64,000 nucleotides of DNA from Pseudomonas abietaniphila (GTDB taxonomy: Bacteria; Pseudomonadota; Gammaproteobacteria; Pseudomonadales; Pseudomonadaceae), in assembly GCF_900100795.1 (NCBI RefSeq), contig NZ_FNCO01000012.1:62001-126000 (forward strand). The letters run 5' to 3'. The translations under genes were made by a program, and so were the position numbers. The notes beneath the pieces were generated by a model. It worked only from the letters and a program-made list of their open reading frames with translations. It did no database searches and was not told where the DNA came from. Each line of letters begins with the position of its first letter. Position 1 is the stretch's first letter. This document shows positions 1 through 8,322 of the stretch, piece by piece.

Positions 1-2096
1 AGGCCACGTATGGCTACTACATCAAAAACCTGATCGATCGTGGCGACGCGGCCTATCGGCAATTGACCCCTGACAGTTTGACCGAAGCCAAGCTGTGGTA
101 CGTCCGCGTGCTTGATTTGCTCGGGCCTCGTCCGGACACGCTGCTGATCAATGACTGGACACCCCTGACCCTGATGGCCTTAAGCGCGGAAAATAATTCC
201 GAGCTTCGCGCTTTTGCGGAGCAACTCAATGAACAGGATGAGCGCCGTCAGGCCAGTGCGGCAGCCAATGGCGGTGTTTCCAGGCTTCATTTCAAGCAGC
301 AGCCCTTGCGGTTGAGCACGTACACGGCTGACCCAATGGCCGCAGAAGTGGACAACCCTCATTTCCGCGTGCCCATGAACGCTGAGCTGGTCAGACACTG
401 GGATACGGTGGAGTCGCGTTTATATAACTTGCGGCACAACCTGACGCTGGATGGCAAACCCATGAGTCTACCTTTGTTTGCAGCCCCCCTTGACCCTCGG
501 GCGTTGCTGGCGGCATTTGCCGACGGTGGTACCGGTGGCGGCCTTGCCACCTTGATGGGGCAGGAAGTCGGGCACTACCGTTTCGCGACGCTGTATAACC
601 ATGCCACTGCCGCGGTCGAAACGTTGATTCAGTTTGGTAGCACGTTGTTGTCGCTTCTGGAGCGAAAAGAGGCGAGCGAACTGCAGGAGATTCAGCAGCA
701 TCAGGCGTTAGAGTTAGCGCAGTTCTCTATCGAGTTGCAGGAGCAGACACAACTGCTTGAAGCCGAAAGTCGAAAAGCGTTACTGGCCAGCCAAAAAATA
801 GCGGACCAACGAGCCCTTTTTTATTACCAGTTGGTTGATGAGGGGGTCAGTGTCGGCGAGCGGGCTGCGTCTGCAAGCCATTCCTTCGCGCGTGTGATGG
901 GGGCTGTTTCCTCAATCAGCCAAGGGCTGGCTGTATGTACTCAGGTTTCAGAATTCATTGCTGGTTTTTCAACCGGCAATTTCAAGGCATTGCGTGTTCC
1001 CGTGCAGATGGCGGCCACCTTTGGGACTGCGGCTTCCGAAGAAGCGTCCATGATCGGCGACATCCTGGACCGTTCGGAGTCCTACCGTCGTCGCGAGGAA
1101 GAATGGCAGCACGCGTATGACCAGGCATGCCTGGAGTCAGCGCAAATAGACGCGCAGCTCAAGGTTTACGATGAGCAGGAGTTGCTGACAGCGAAGCAGT
1201 TGTCTATGGCTAAATCAGCCTGCGCACAAGCAAAGGCCAACTACGAATTCCTCGGCAAACGCTTCACCCAGTCCCAGCTCTACGAATGGCTGAACAGCCA
1301 GATGTCGAGCTTCTATTACCAGGCCTACGACGCGACGATGTCGCTGTGTCTGGCGGCGGAGGCCTCCTGGCAGTTCGAGCGTGCGGATTTCAGCACGCGC
1401 TTCGTTCGCCCTTCGGCATGGAGCGGCTCGCGCCGTGGTTTGCTTGCAGGAGAATCGCTGAAGCTTGATCTGTTGAAGATGAACACCGCTTACCTGACGC
1501 GCAACGAGCGTTTGCTGGAGATCGTCAAAACGGTCTCGGTCAGACAACTGCCTGTGTCGACCGAGGACGTCCCAACCCTCAACACCGGATGGGCAAATGT
1601 GTTGGAGCGGCTCGACGAGAACGGTATCGCCGAGTTCGAACTCACCAAGGCGATGCTCGACGATGATTATCCCAATCATTACCTGCGTCGAATCAAGCGC
1701 ATCAGCGTGTCATTGCCTGTCACGGTCGGTCCTTATCAAGACATCCGCGCGATTCTGACTCAGACCTACAGCGCGGTGCATCTCGCGCCCGGTGCTGATG
1801 TGCCGCCGCGTGAAAACCTGCGCGCCAGCCAGCAGATCGCGGTGTCCACCGGCGTTGATGACGACGGGTTGTTCGTCTTCAACTTCGATGACGAACGCTA
1901 TCTGCCCTTCGAAGGCACCGGGGTTATTTCGCGCTGGACGCTCGAGTTCCCGAACCCGGAGCTGCAACGCGAGATGATCGATTCCATCACCGACATCATT
2001 GTGCATGTGCGTTATACCGCCAAAAGCGGCGGCAGCGTGACGACGCGTTCCCGACCCGCCCGAATCAGCAAGGCGCGTGCCCAAAAGCCCCAGTGA
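1..2096 (+). CDS. Tc insecticidal toxin complex, TcA subunit, C-terminal part (5' end outside window)
   Basis: The plus-strand frame is open from base 3 to the TGA at 2094-2096, so only about the last 697 codons are present; full TcA proteins usually exceed 2,000 residues. The visible start (YYIKNLIDRGDAAYRQL, then AKLWYVRVLDLLGPRPD) is the pattern I know from TcdA-type subunits before the C-terminal third. A long Gln/Glu-rich helical stretch lies at about bases 655-830, followed by a less polar segment at about 890-1060. This fits the alpha-helical channel and its membrane tip. The last ~250 residues are beta-rich and fit the TcB-binding end. In Tc complexes the A subunit forms the pentameric pore that injects the TcB-TcC cocoon. 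The TcB gene follows after 31 bases. Identity as TcA is firm; the target organism is inferred. Confidence 0.9.
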   Translation, partial: ATYGYYIKNLIDRGDAAYRQLTPDSLTEAKLWYVRVLDLLGPRPDTLLINDWTPLTLMALSAENNSELRAFAEQLNEQDERRQASAAANGGVSRLHFKQQPLRLSTYTADPMAAEVDNPHFRVPMNAELVRHWDTVESRLYNLRHNLTLDGKPMSLPLFAAPLDPRALLAAFADGGTGGGLATLMGQEVGHYRFATLYNHATAAVETLIQFGSTLLSLLERKEASELQEIQQHQALELAQFSIELQEQTQLLEAESRKALLASQKIADQRALFYYQLVDEGVSVGERAASASHSFARVMGAVSSISQGLAVCTQVSEFIAGFSTGNFKALRVPVQMAATFGTAASEEASMIGDILDRSESYRRREEEWQHAYDQACLESAQIDAQLKVYDEQELLTAKQLSMAKSACAQAKANYEFLGKRFTQSQLYEWLNSQMSSFYYQAYDATMSLCLAAEASWQFERADFSTRFVRPSAWSGSRRGLLAGESLKLDLLKMNTAYLTRNERLLEIVKTVSVRQLPVSTEDVPTLNTGWANVLERLDENGIAEFELTKAMLDDDYPNHYLRRIKRISVSLPVTVGPYQDIRAILTQTYSAVHLAPGADVPPRENLRASQQIAVSTGVDDDGLFVFNFDDERYLPFEGTGVISRWTLEFPNPELQREMIDSITDIIVHVRYTAKSGGSVTTRSRPARISKARAQKPQ

Positions 2097-2127
2097 ATCA
2101 TTCAGCATTTTGCAGGGAGCAAATGCC

Positions 2128-5100
2128 ATGGCTGATCAAGAGCAAACCGTCGGTATCGCCGCCCCGTCGCTACCCAAAGGCGGCGGGGCGATTCAGAGCA
2201 TCGGCAAAGGCTGGGGAGCGGTCGGCGCGACGGGGGCGGCGTCGTTCGAGATCCCGTTGCCCATCACTGCCGGGCGCGGGTATGCACCGCCTTTGACGCT
2301 TAACTATACAAGCTCAGTGGGAAACGGGCTGTTCGGGCTCGGCTGGAACCTGAACCTGGGCTGTGTGGCCAGACGGGCCACAAAGGGGGTGCCGCTGTAC
2401 GACGATGATGACGTGATTCTGGGCCCGGACGGAGAAATGTGGCTGCCGGAGCGCGACACCAACGGGGTGATCGTGAAAACGGATATCAGCCGTTATAACG
2501 GGCTGGAGCTGGATAAGACTTATGAGGTGATTCGTTACTTCGCCAGCATCGAGGGGGCGTTTCAGCGTATTGAGCATTGGCGCAATGGCGGCGATCTGCC
2601 AGGGTTCTGGCTGGTGCATGGTGCCGACGGTACGCTGGCGATGTATGGGCGCAATACCGGGTCACGCAGCACCGACACTGCGGATTCGAACCGGGTGGCT
2701 GAGTGGTTGCTTGAAGAAACCATGAATGCGCAGGGTGAACACATTTTGTATGAGTACAAGCCTGAAAATCTGGATGGCCTGCAAGCCGGGTTTGATCCGG
2801 GCGAGAAGCGAAACTTTGAGGCGCAGTGTTATCTGCGGCGCGTGCGGTATGGCAATTTTTCAGCGCACTCGCATTTGTATTTGTGGCAGCCGGAGCAGAT
2901 CGGTGACTTGCAATGGCATTTCGACCTGTTGTTCGACTACGGCGAGCGCAGCGACGTGGGAGACAGCCTTCCCTATGAGGGGGAGAACTCGTGGGAAGGG
3001 CGCGCCGATTATCATTCTTCATTCGCCTACGGTTTTGAGTTGGGCAACCTGCGTTTCGTCCATTACGTCATCATGTTCCATTACTTTCCTGACGAACTGG
3101 GTCCAGCGCCGGTGCTGATCAGCGCCCTCAAACTCAACTACGAGGACCTGCGACAACGCTACAAGGTGCTGACTTCTGTACAGCACCTGAGCTGGTCCAT
3201 CTACGGCTCGCGCTCTATTGAGCGCCGCCCTCCGGTGTCGTTCACCTATCAGGATTTCGATGCCCAAGCCGGCGGTTTCACGGCATTCGACAGCATGCCC
3301 GGTCTGAATGATGAGCAACATTACCAGTTGGTGGATCTGTACGGCGAGGGACTGGCGGGCGTGCTGTATCGAGAAGACAAAGGCTGGCTGTATCGCGAGC
3401 CGATACGTGATGTCCATTCAGAGGACGCAGACGCCGTGGCCTATGGTCCCTGGCACCTCGTACCCAGCATCCCGACGATCGACTCGCGAACGGGTGTCCA
3501 TCAGTCCCTCGCCGACATGACGGGTAACGGGCGCCTCGACTGGGTCGTCGCGCAACCGGGAATGGCGGGGTTCTTCACCCTCGCGCCGGACCGGACATGG
3601 TCCGGTTTCGCGCCGTTTTCGGCCTTTCCGGCCGAGTTCTTTCATCCTCAGGGGCAGTTGGCGGATCTGGTCGGTGACGGGCTTTCAGACCTTGCGCTGA
3701 TTGGTCCGCGCAGTGTGCGTTTGTACGCCAGCCGACGTGCCAAAGGGTTCGCGCCGGCCATCGATGTCCAGCACGAGGACGTTGACGATTTTCTGCCGCT
3801 GCTCAGCGACAGCCCGTCGGAGCTCGTGGCGTTCTGCGACATCCTGGGCTCCGGTCAGCAGCATCTGGTGCGCATTCGGCATAACGAGATCCGGTTCTGG
3901 CCGAACATGGGCCGGGGGTATTTTGGAAAGGGGCAGGTGTTCGCAACGCTTGGTTTCGCTTACGAAGACTTCGACGCCGGGCGTATTCGTCTGGCTGACA
4001 TGGACGGTTCCGGCGCAGTCGATATGGTTTATCTGGAGCCTGACGGCTTCAAGTTGTTCATGAACACGTCGGGGAATGCCTTCGCAGAGCCCGTCGAGAT
4101 CCCGTGGCCGGACGGTGTTCACTACGACCGTTTCAGCCAGGTCAGCATGGCCGACCTGCAAGGCCTTGGGTGCTCGAGTCTCGTGTTGACCATTCCCCAC
4201 ATGACGCCTGCGCACTGGCGTTTCGACTGTCCGCCGATCAAGCCGTATCTCCTGCAGGGGACGAACAACAGCATGGGCGCGTCGGGCAGCGTGACGTACC
4301 GCAGTTCGGCGCAGGAATGGCTGGATGAAAAGCAGGAGTTAGTGGCAGCGGGCCTGCCTGTCGAGTCCGGCGTACCCTTTTCGTTGCATCTGGTCAGCCG
4401 ACAAACCCAGCTCGATGAGGTGACGGGTAATCAGCTGACGCAGTCGTTCTCGTACCGTCAGGGCTACTACGATGGCCTTCACAGGGCGTTCCGTGGCTTC
4501 GGTCTTATCCTGCAACACGACAGTGAGGTGAGGCCGAGCGACGTGAGCGAAGGCTTTACGGCGCCCGTCCTGAGTAAAACCTGGTATCACACGGGACGAT
4601 ATCCGCACAAAGCCCCTTACGGTTTCAACGAAAGTGACGAACTGGCCGTCGTCCTGGGCCCCGATGTGTTGACCTCCTACGCCGACGGCCAGGATCAGGT
4701 CATTGAATCGCCTGTCGCCGCAGATTTGCGGGAGATGGGGCGCGCGCTTGCGGGGGCGGTCTTGCGCGTAGAAGTGTTTGGTTATGAGGGGGGCGAGCCT
4801 TCGCCATTGCCGTATACCGTGCAGTCTTCGCGCTATCTGGTACGCCAGCTTGAAGCGGTCGGACCTTATCAACGCTACGCCCGCCTGCAGCCATTGGCGC
4901 TGGAGTCCATCAGTTACCAGTACGAAGGGCAGGCCGATGATCCGATGTGCCAGCGTGCGATCAATCTCAGTTGGGATCAGTACGGTGTGTTGACCCACGG
5001 GGTTAACGTGAACTACGCACGGCGCAAGCTGCCGGGTGATGCCCCGCCGTTTACCGATGAGCATCAACAGACCTGGTGGCGGGCGTCCCATGACGAGGCT

Positions 5101-6498
5101 CAGCAGCGCTATTACCTGAGCGAAAGCAGAACAGAGGCGATTCACCTGGATGAAGCACAAAGCTGGCGATTGGGGTTGCCGTATCTGACGCGAACCAACG
5201 CGATGATGGACGAGGCCTCGCAAGTGACTGCCGAAGATCTCGGCTACGAGGCTTTTAAAAAAACCGATGGCTGGTTTGCGTCATTGCCGCGAACCCTGGT
5301 GTCGCTGTCGAAGCAACGTTATGTCGATTGCGTCGACGGTCAGGCAACGTTCCAGGCGCTGGCGGATGCGACAGAGATCGCTGAACTGGATGCCCATGCG
5401 CTGACCGCCTACAACAAACTGAAGATCTACCAGGGACCATCAGGCGAAGAGGCGCTGGCCAAGAAGCTGGAGGAAGTTGGCTATTCGCGCATGGCCTGTG
5501 TGCTGCCAGAGGATTCGTCTGTTGTGTTGTGGTCGGTCAAGCGCGGGTTCAATACGTATGCAGGGCCTGATGATTTCTACCGCGTCGTCGCTTTCAAGCC
5601 CACGTCCAGCCATGGGCTGAGCACCGTCACCTACGACCCCTATAGCCTGTTGGTCACGGCGGTCACGGCGCCGGACGGTTGTACCACCTCGGCGAGGTTC
5701 AGTTATTACAACCTGCTGCCCTCGCACGTTGTCGATCCCAATCAGAACACTCAGGAGGCGTTGTACGACGCTTTCGGCGTTCTCAGAATGACCAGCTTTT
5801 ATGGCAGAGAGCTCGGCGAGGACGTGGGCTTTGCTCCGCTGGAGGGCACGACATTGTCGCCCCTCACTCCAACTGAGGCGATAACGGCGTCGGTCGAGAC
5901 CGATTACGCCACGGCGTACTATTACGATGCCTTTAGCTGGACGAACGACAACGTCCCCGTGCACGGGATCACCCTGCAGTGGGACCGTTACCCGGATGAC
6001 CCCGAACGGCAGCAACGTATGACGCTGACCTCCCTCGATGGTTTTGGGCGGGGGCTGCAGACCCGGCAAAAAGTCGAGAGCGGCAAGGCCTACCACGTGG
6101 TCAATGGGCAGCTGCAATACACCAATGGTGCATTGGTGGAGGTCGACGCCGACGATCGATGGCGCGTCAGCGAGCGCGTCGAGTACAACAACAAGGGCTT
6201 GGCTGTCCGCGTGTATCGCCCCTATTTCACGGACACCCATGAATATGTCGACGACGGTTCTGTGCGTGAGCACTGGCACCACGACAAGCAGTTCTACGAC
6301 CCGCTGGGCCGTCCGACTGAAACCTGGACAGCCAAGGGCTGGCTGCGCCGCACCACCTATCAGACCTGGTACACCATCAGCGAAGACGAGAACGATACCG
6401 CAGAGGAAGTGAACGCCAGACGAGCGGCGGCCGGGCAGCCTTTGCTGGACGATGGCTTGCAGGCCGGGAAGCGGAAAAAGAACCGACTCGGGTTTTAG
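2128..6498 (+). CDS. Tc insecticidal toxin complex, TcB subunit (SpvB/TcdB type)
   Basis: A 1,456-residue protein, the usual TcB length. The chosen ATG at 2128 follows GGGAGC; the frame is open upstream to a GTG at 2077 inside the TcA gene, which is less likely. The N-terminus (KGGGAIQSIGKGWG, then FEIPLPITAGRGYAPPLTL) is the SpvB domain, about residues 15-330. FG-GAP/VCBS-like repeats (LADMTGNGRLDW, LVGDGLSDLALIG, LADMDGSGAVDM) occupy about 460-650. TcdB middle domains and an RHS-like section (YDAFGVLR and similar) follow to the C-terminus. TcB forms half of the hollow RHS cocoon and docks on TcA through its propeller. A TcC gene normally follows to close the cocoon and supply the toxic tail, but here a terminator and the opposing fumarase gene follow instead. 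Confidence 0.93.
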   Translation: MADQEQTVGIAAPSLPKGGGAIQSIGKGWGAVGATGAASFEIPLPITAGRGYAPPLTLNYTSSVGNGLFGLGWNLNLGCVARRATKGVPLYDDDDVILGPDGEMWLPERDTNGVIVKTDISRYNGLELDKTYEVIRYFASIEGAFQRIEHWRNGGDLPGFWLVHGADGTLAMYGRNTGSRSTDTADSNRVAEWLLEETMNAQGEHILYEYKPENLDGLQAGFDPGEKRNFEAQCYLRRVRYGNFSAHSHLYLWQPEQIGDLQWHFDLLFDYGERSDVGDSLPYEGENSWEGRADYHSSFAYGFELGNLRFVHYVIMFHYFPDELGPAPVLISALKLNYEDLRQRYKVLTSVQHLSWSIYGSRSIERRPPVSFTYQDFDAQAGGFTAFDSMPGLNDEQHYQLVDLYGEGLAGVLYREDKGWLYREPIRDVHSEDADAVAYGPWHLVPSIPTIDSRTGVHQSLADMTGNGRLDWVVAQPGMAGFFTLAPDRTWSGFAPFSAFPAEFFHPQGQLADLVGDGLSDLALIGPRSVRLYASRRAKGFAPAIDVQHEDVDDFLPLLSDSPSELVAFCDILGSGQQHLVRIRHNEIRFWPNMGRGYFGKGQVFATLGFAYEDFDAGRIRLADMDGSGAVDMVYLEPDGFKLFMNTSGNAFAEPVEIPWPDGVHYDRFSQVSMADLQGLGCSSLVLTIPHMTPAHWRFDCPPIKPYLLQGTNNSMGASGSVTYRSSAQEWLDEKQELVAAGLPVESGVPFSLHLVSRQTQLDEVTGNQLTQSFSYRQGYYDGLHRAFRGFGLILQHDSEVRPSDVSEGFTAPVLSKTWYHTGRYPHKAPYGFNESDELAVVLGPDVLTSYADGQDQVIESPVAADLREMGRALAGAVLRVEVFGYEGGEPSPLPYTVQSSRYLVRQLEAVGPYQRYARLQPLALESISYQYEGQADDPMCQRAINLSWDQYGVLTHGVNVNYARRKLPGDAPPFTDEHQQTWWRASHDEAQQRYYLSESRTEAIHLDEAQSWRLGLPYLTRTNAMMDEASQVTAEDLGYEAFKKTDGWFASLPRTLVSLSKQRYVDCVDGQATFQALADATEIAELDAHALTAYNKLKIYQGPSGEEALAKKLEEVGYSRMACVLPEDSSVVLWSVKRGFNTYAGPDDFYRVVAFKPTSSHGLSTVTYDPYSLLVTAVTAPDGCTTSARFSYYNLLPSHVVDPNQNTQEALYDAFGVLRMTSFYGRELGEDVGFAPLEGTTLSPLTPTEAITASVETDYATAYYYDAFSWTNDNVPVHGITLQWDRYPDDPERQQRMTLTSLDGFGRGLQTRQKVESGKAYHVVNGQLQYTNGALVEVDADDRWRVSERVEYNNKGLAVRVYRPYFTDTHEYVDDGSVREHWHHDKQFYDPLGRPTETWTAKGWLRRTTYQTWYTISEDENDTAEEVNARRAAAGQPLLDDGLQAGKRKKNRLGF

Positions 6499-6532
6499 GC
6501 AAGGGCCGATTCCTTGAGGACACGTGGTAATA

Positions 6533-6560
6533 AAAAGCCCGGCGCGCTGGCCGGGCTTTT
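6533..6560. terminator. bidirectional rho-independent terminator between TcB and fumarase genes
   Basis: GCCCGGC at 6537-6543 pairs with GCCGGGC at 6550-6556. The stem is flanked by AAAA on the left and TTTT on the right, so it can act on both strands. It lies 35 bases after the TcB stop and 18 bases beyond the end of the converging fumarase gene. Confidence 0.9.
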
Positions 6561-6577
6561 CATGACCGTCGAAGCGC

Positions 6578-8101
6578 TTACTGCACTTCCACCGCCAGAC
6601 TTTCACTGATCTTCTTCTGCCAGATCGCAGGACCGGTGATGTGCACCGACTCGCCGTTGCTGTCGACAGCGACAGTGACTGGCATGTCTTTGACGTCGAA
6701 CTCGTAGATCGCTTCCATGCCCAGTTCAGGGAATGCCAGGACCTGCGATTTCTTGATCGCCTGGGCGACGAGGTACGCAGCACCGCCGACAGCCATCAGG
6801 TAAACGGCTTTGTTGTCTTTGATCGCTTCGATAGCGGTCGGGCCGCGCTCGGATTTGCCGATCATGCCCAACAGGCCAGTTTGTTCGAGGATCTGGCGAG
6901 TGAACTTGTCCATCCGCGTGGCCGTGGTCGGGCCGGCAGGGCCGACGACTTCATCACCGACCGGATCGACCGGACCGACGTAATAGATGAAGCGACCTTT
7001 CAGGTCGACCGGCAGGGTTTCGCCCTTGTTCAGCATTTCGACCATGCGCTTGTGCGCAGCGTCGCGGCCGGTGAGCATTTTGCCGTTGAGCAGCACGGTT
7101 TCGCCCGGCTTCCAGCTCTGCACGTCTTCCGGGGTCAGGGTGTCGAGGTTGACGCGGCGAGCCGACGGGCCGGCTTCCCAGACGATTTCCGGGTAGGCGT
7201 CCAGCGGTGGCGCTTCCAGCGAGGCCGGGCCGGAACCATCCAGCACGAAGTGCGCGTGACGGGTCGCGGCGCAGTTAGGGATCATGCAGACCGGCAGCGA
7301 GGCGGCGTGGGTCGGGTAATCCATGATCTTGACGTCGAGCACGGTGGTCAGACCGCCCAGGCCCTGAGCGCCGATGCCCAGCTGGTTGACCTTCTCGAAC
7401 AGCTCCAGGCGCATTTCTTCCAGACGGTTCGACGGGCCGCGGGCCTTGAGCTCGTGGATGTCGATGGATTCCATCAGGACTTCCTTGGCCATGACGGCGG
7501 CTTTTTCAGCGGTGCCGCCGATGCCGATACCCAGCATGCCCGGTGGGCACCAGCCTGCGCCCATGGTCGGAACGGTTTTCAGCACCCAGTCAACGATCGA
7601 GTCGGACGGGTTGAGCATCGCCATCTTCGATTTGTTTTCCGAGCCGCCGCCTTTTGCCGCGACGTCCACTTCCACGGTGTTACCCGGGACGATGGAGTAG
7701 TGGATGACCGCCGGGGTGTTGTCCTTGGTGTTTTTACGAGCGCCCGCCGGGTCGGCGAGGATCGAGGCGCGCAGGACGTTTTCCGGCAGGTTGTAGGCGC
7801 GACGCACGCCCTCGTTGATCATGTCGTCCAGGCTCATGGTGGCGCCATCCCAGCGCACGTCCATGCCCACGCGTACGAATACGGTCACGATGCCGGTGTC
7901 CTGGCAGATCGGACGGTGCCCCGTGGCGCACATGCGCGAGTTGATCAGAATCTGGGCCATGGAGTCGCGCGCGGCAGGCGACTCTTCGCGCAGGTAGGCC
8001 TCATGCATGGCCTGGATGAAATCAACGGGGTGGTAATAGGAGATGAACTGCAGGGCGTCGGCAACGCTCTGAATCAGGTCATCCTGCTTGATCACGGTCA
8101 T
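6578..8101 (-). CDS. class I fumarate hydratase (4Fe-4S, FumA/FumB type)
   Basis: A 507-residue protein that interconverts fumarate and malate in the TCA cycle. The start ATG (8099-8101) is preceded on the minus strand by GAGGAG; an upstream start at 8131 would add ten residues without a better site. Length and sequence fit the one-chain class I (FumA/FumB) family. Candidate cluster or active-site cysteines are Cys66 in ICQDTG, Cys185 in GWCPPG and Cys272/Cys277 before the AATRH motif. The C-terminal beta domain holds GPTTATRMDKF. From memory of PAO1 synteny it is the PA4333 equivalent, next to the sadC-type cyclase gene. Here toxin genes have been placed on both sides of it. Expression looks monocistronic. 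Confidence 0.95.
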   Translation of the reverse strand: MTVIKQDDLIQSVADALQFISYYHPVDFIQAMHEAYLREESPAARDSMAQILINSRMCATGHRPICQDTGIVTVFVRVGMDVRWDGATMSLDDMINEGVRRAYNLPENVLRASILADPAGARKNTKDNTPAVIHYSIVPGNTVEVDVAAKGGGSENKSKMAMLNPSDSIVDWVLKTVPTMGAGWCPPGMLGIGIGGTAEKAAVMAKEVLMESIDIHELKARGPSNRLEEMRLELFEKVNQLGIGAQGLGGLTTVLDVKIMDYPTHAASLPVCMIPNCAATRHAHFVLDGSGPASLEAPPLDAYPEIVWEAGPSARRVNLDTLTPEDVQSWKPGETVLLNGKMLTGRDAAHKRMVEMLNKGETLPVDLKGRFIYYVGPVDPVGDEVVGPAGPTTATRMDKFTRQILEQTGLLGMIGKSERGPTAIEAIKDNKAVYLMAVGGAAYLVAQAIKKSQVLAFPELGMEAIYEFDVKDMPVTVAVDSNGESVHITGPAIWQKKISESLAVEVQ

Positions 8102-8322
8102 GGGGCGTTCTCCTCTATCAGGCGGGAACATTATGTAGGGCGGTTTGCACGGGATGCGCTTGGCAAGCGCGCAAACGGCCTTTGGCTCGGCTAACGCTCA
8201 GGCGCAGCGGCAGGAAAAGGCGCCGCAGTATACCGCTTGCCCACCGCCGCGACACCCTGCCACAGGGTAAACCTTAGTCTTGAGGGCGCGCGGCGCCGAA
8301 CGGCGAGGGTTCGCGAGCCTCG

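Noticed and set aside
5440..6783. Minus-strand open frame of 447 codons across the end of TcB and the terminator
   Set aside because: Antisense of TcB running through a clear terminator; no ribosome site or family pattern.
6641..8194. Plus-strand open frame of 517 codons across the fumarase gene
   Set aside because: Exact antisense shadow of fumarase; composition (many His, Arg, Asp, Val in GC-biased pattern) is not protein-like and no family is seen.
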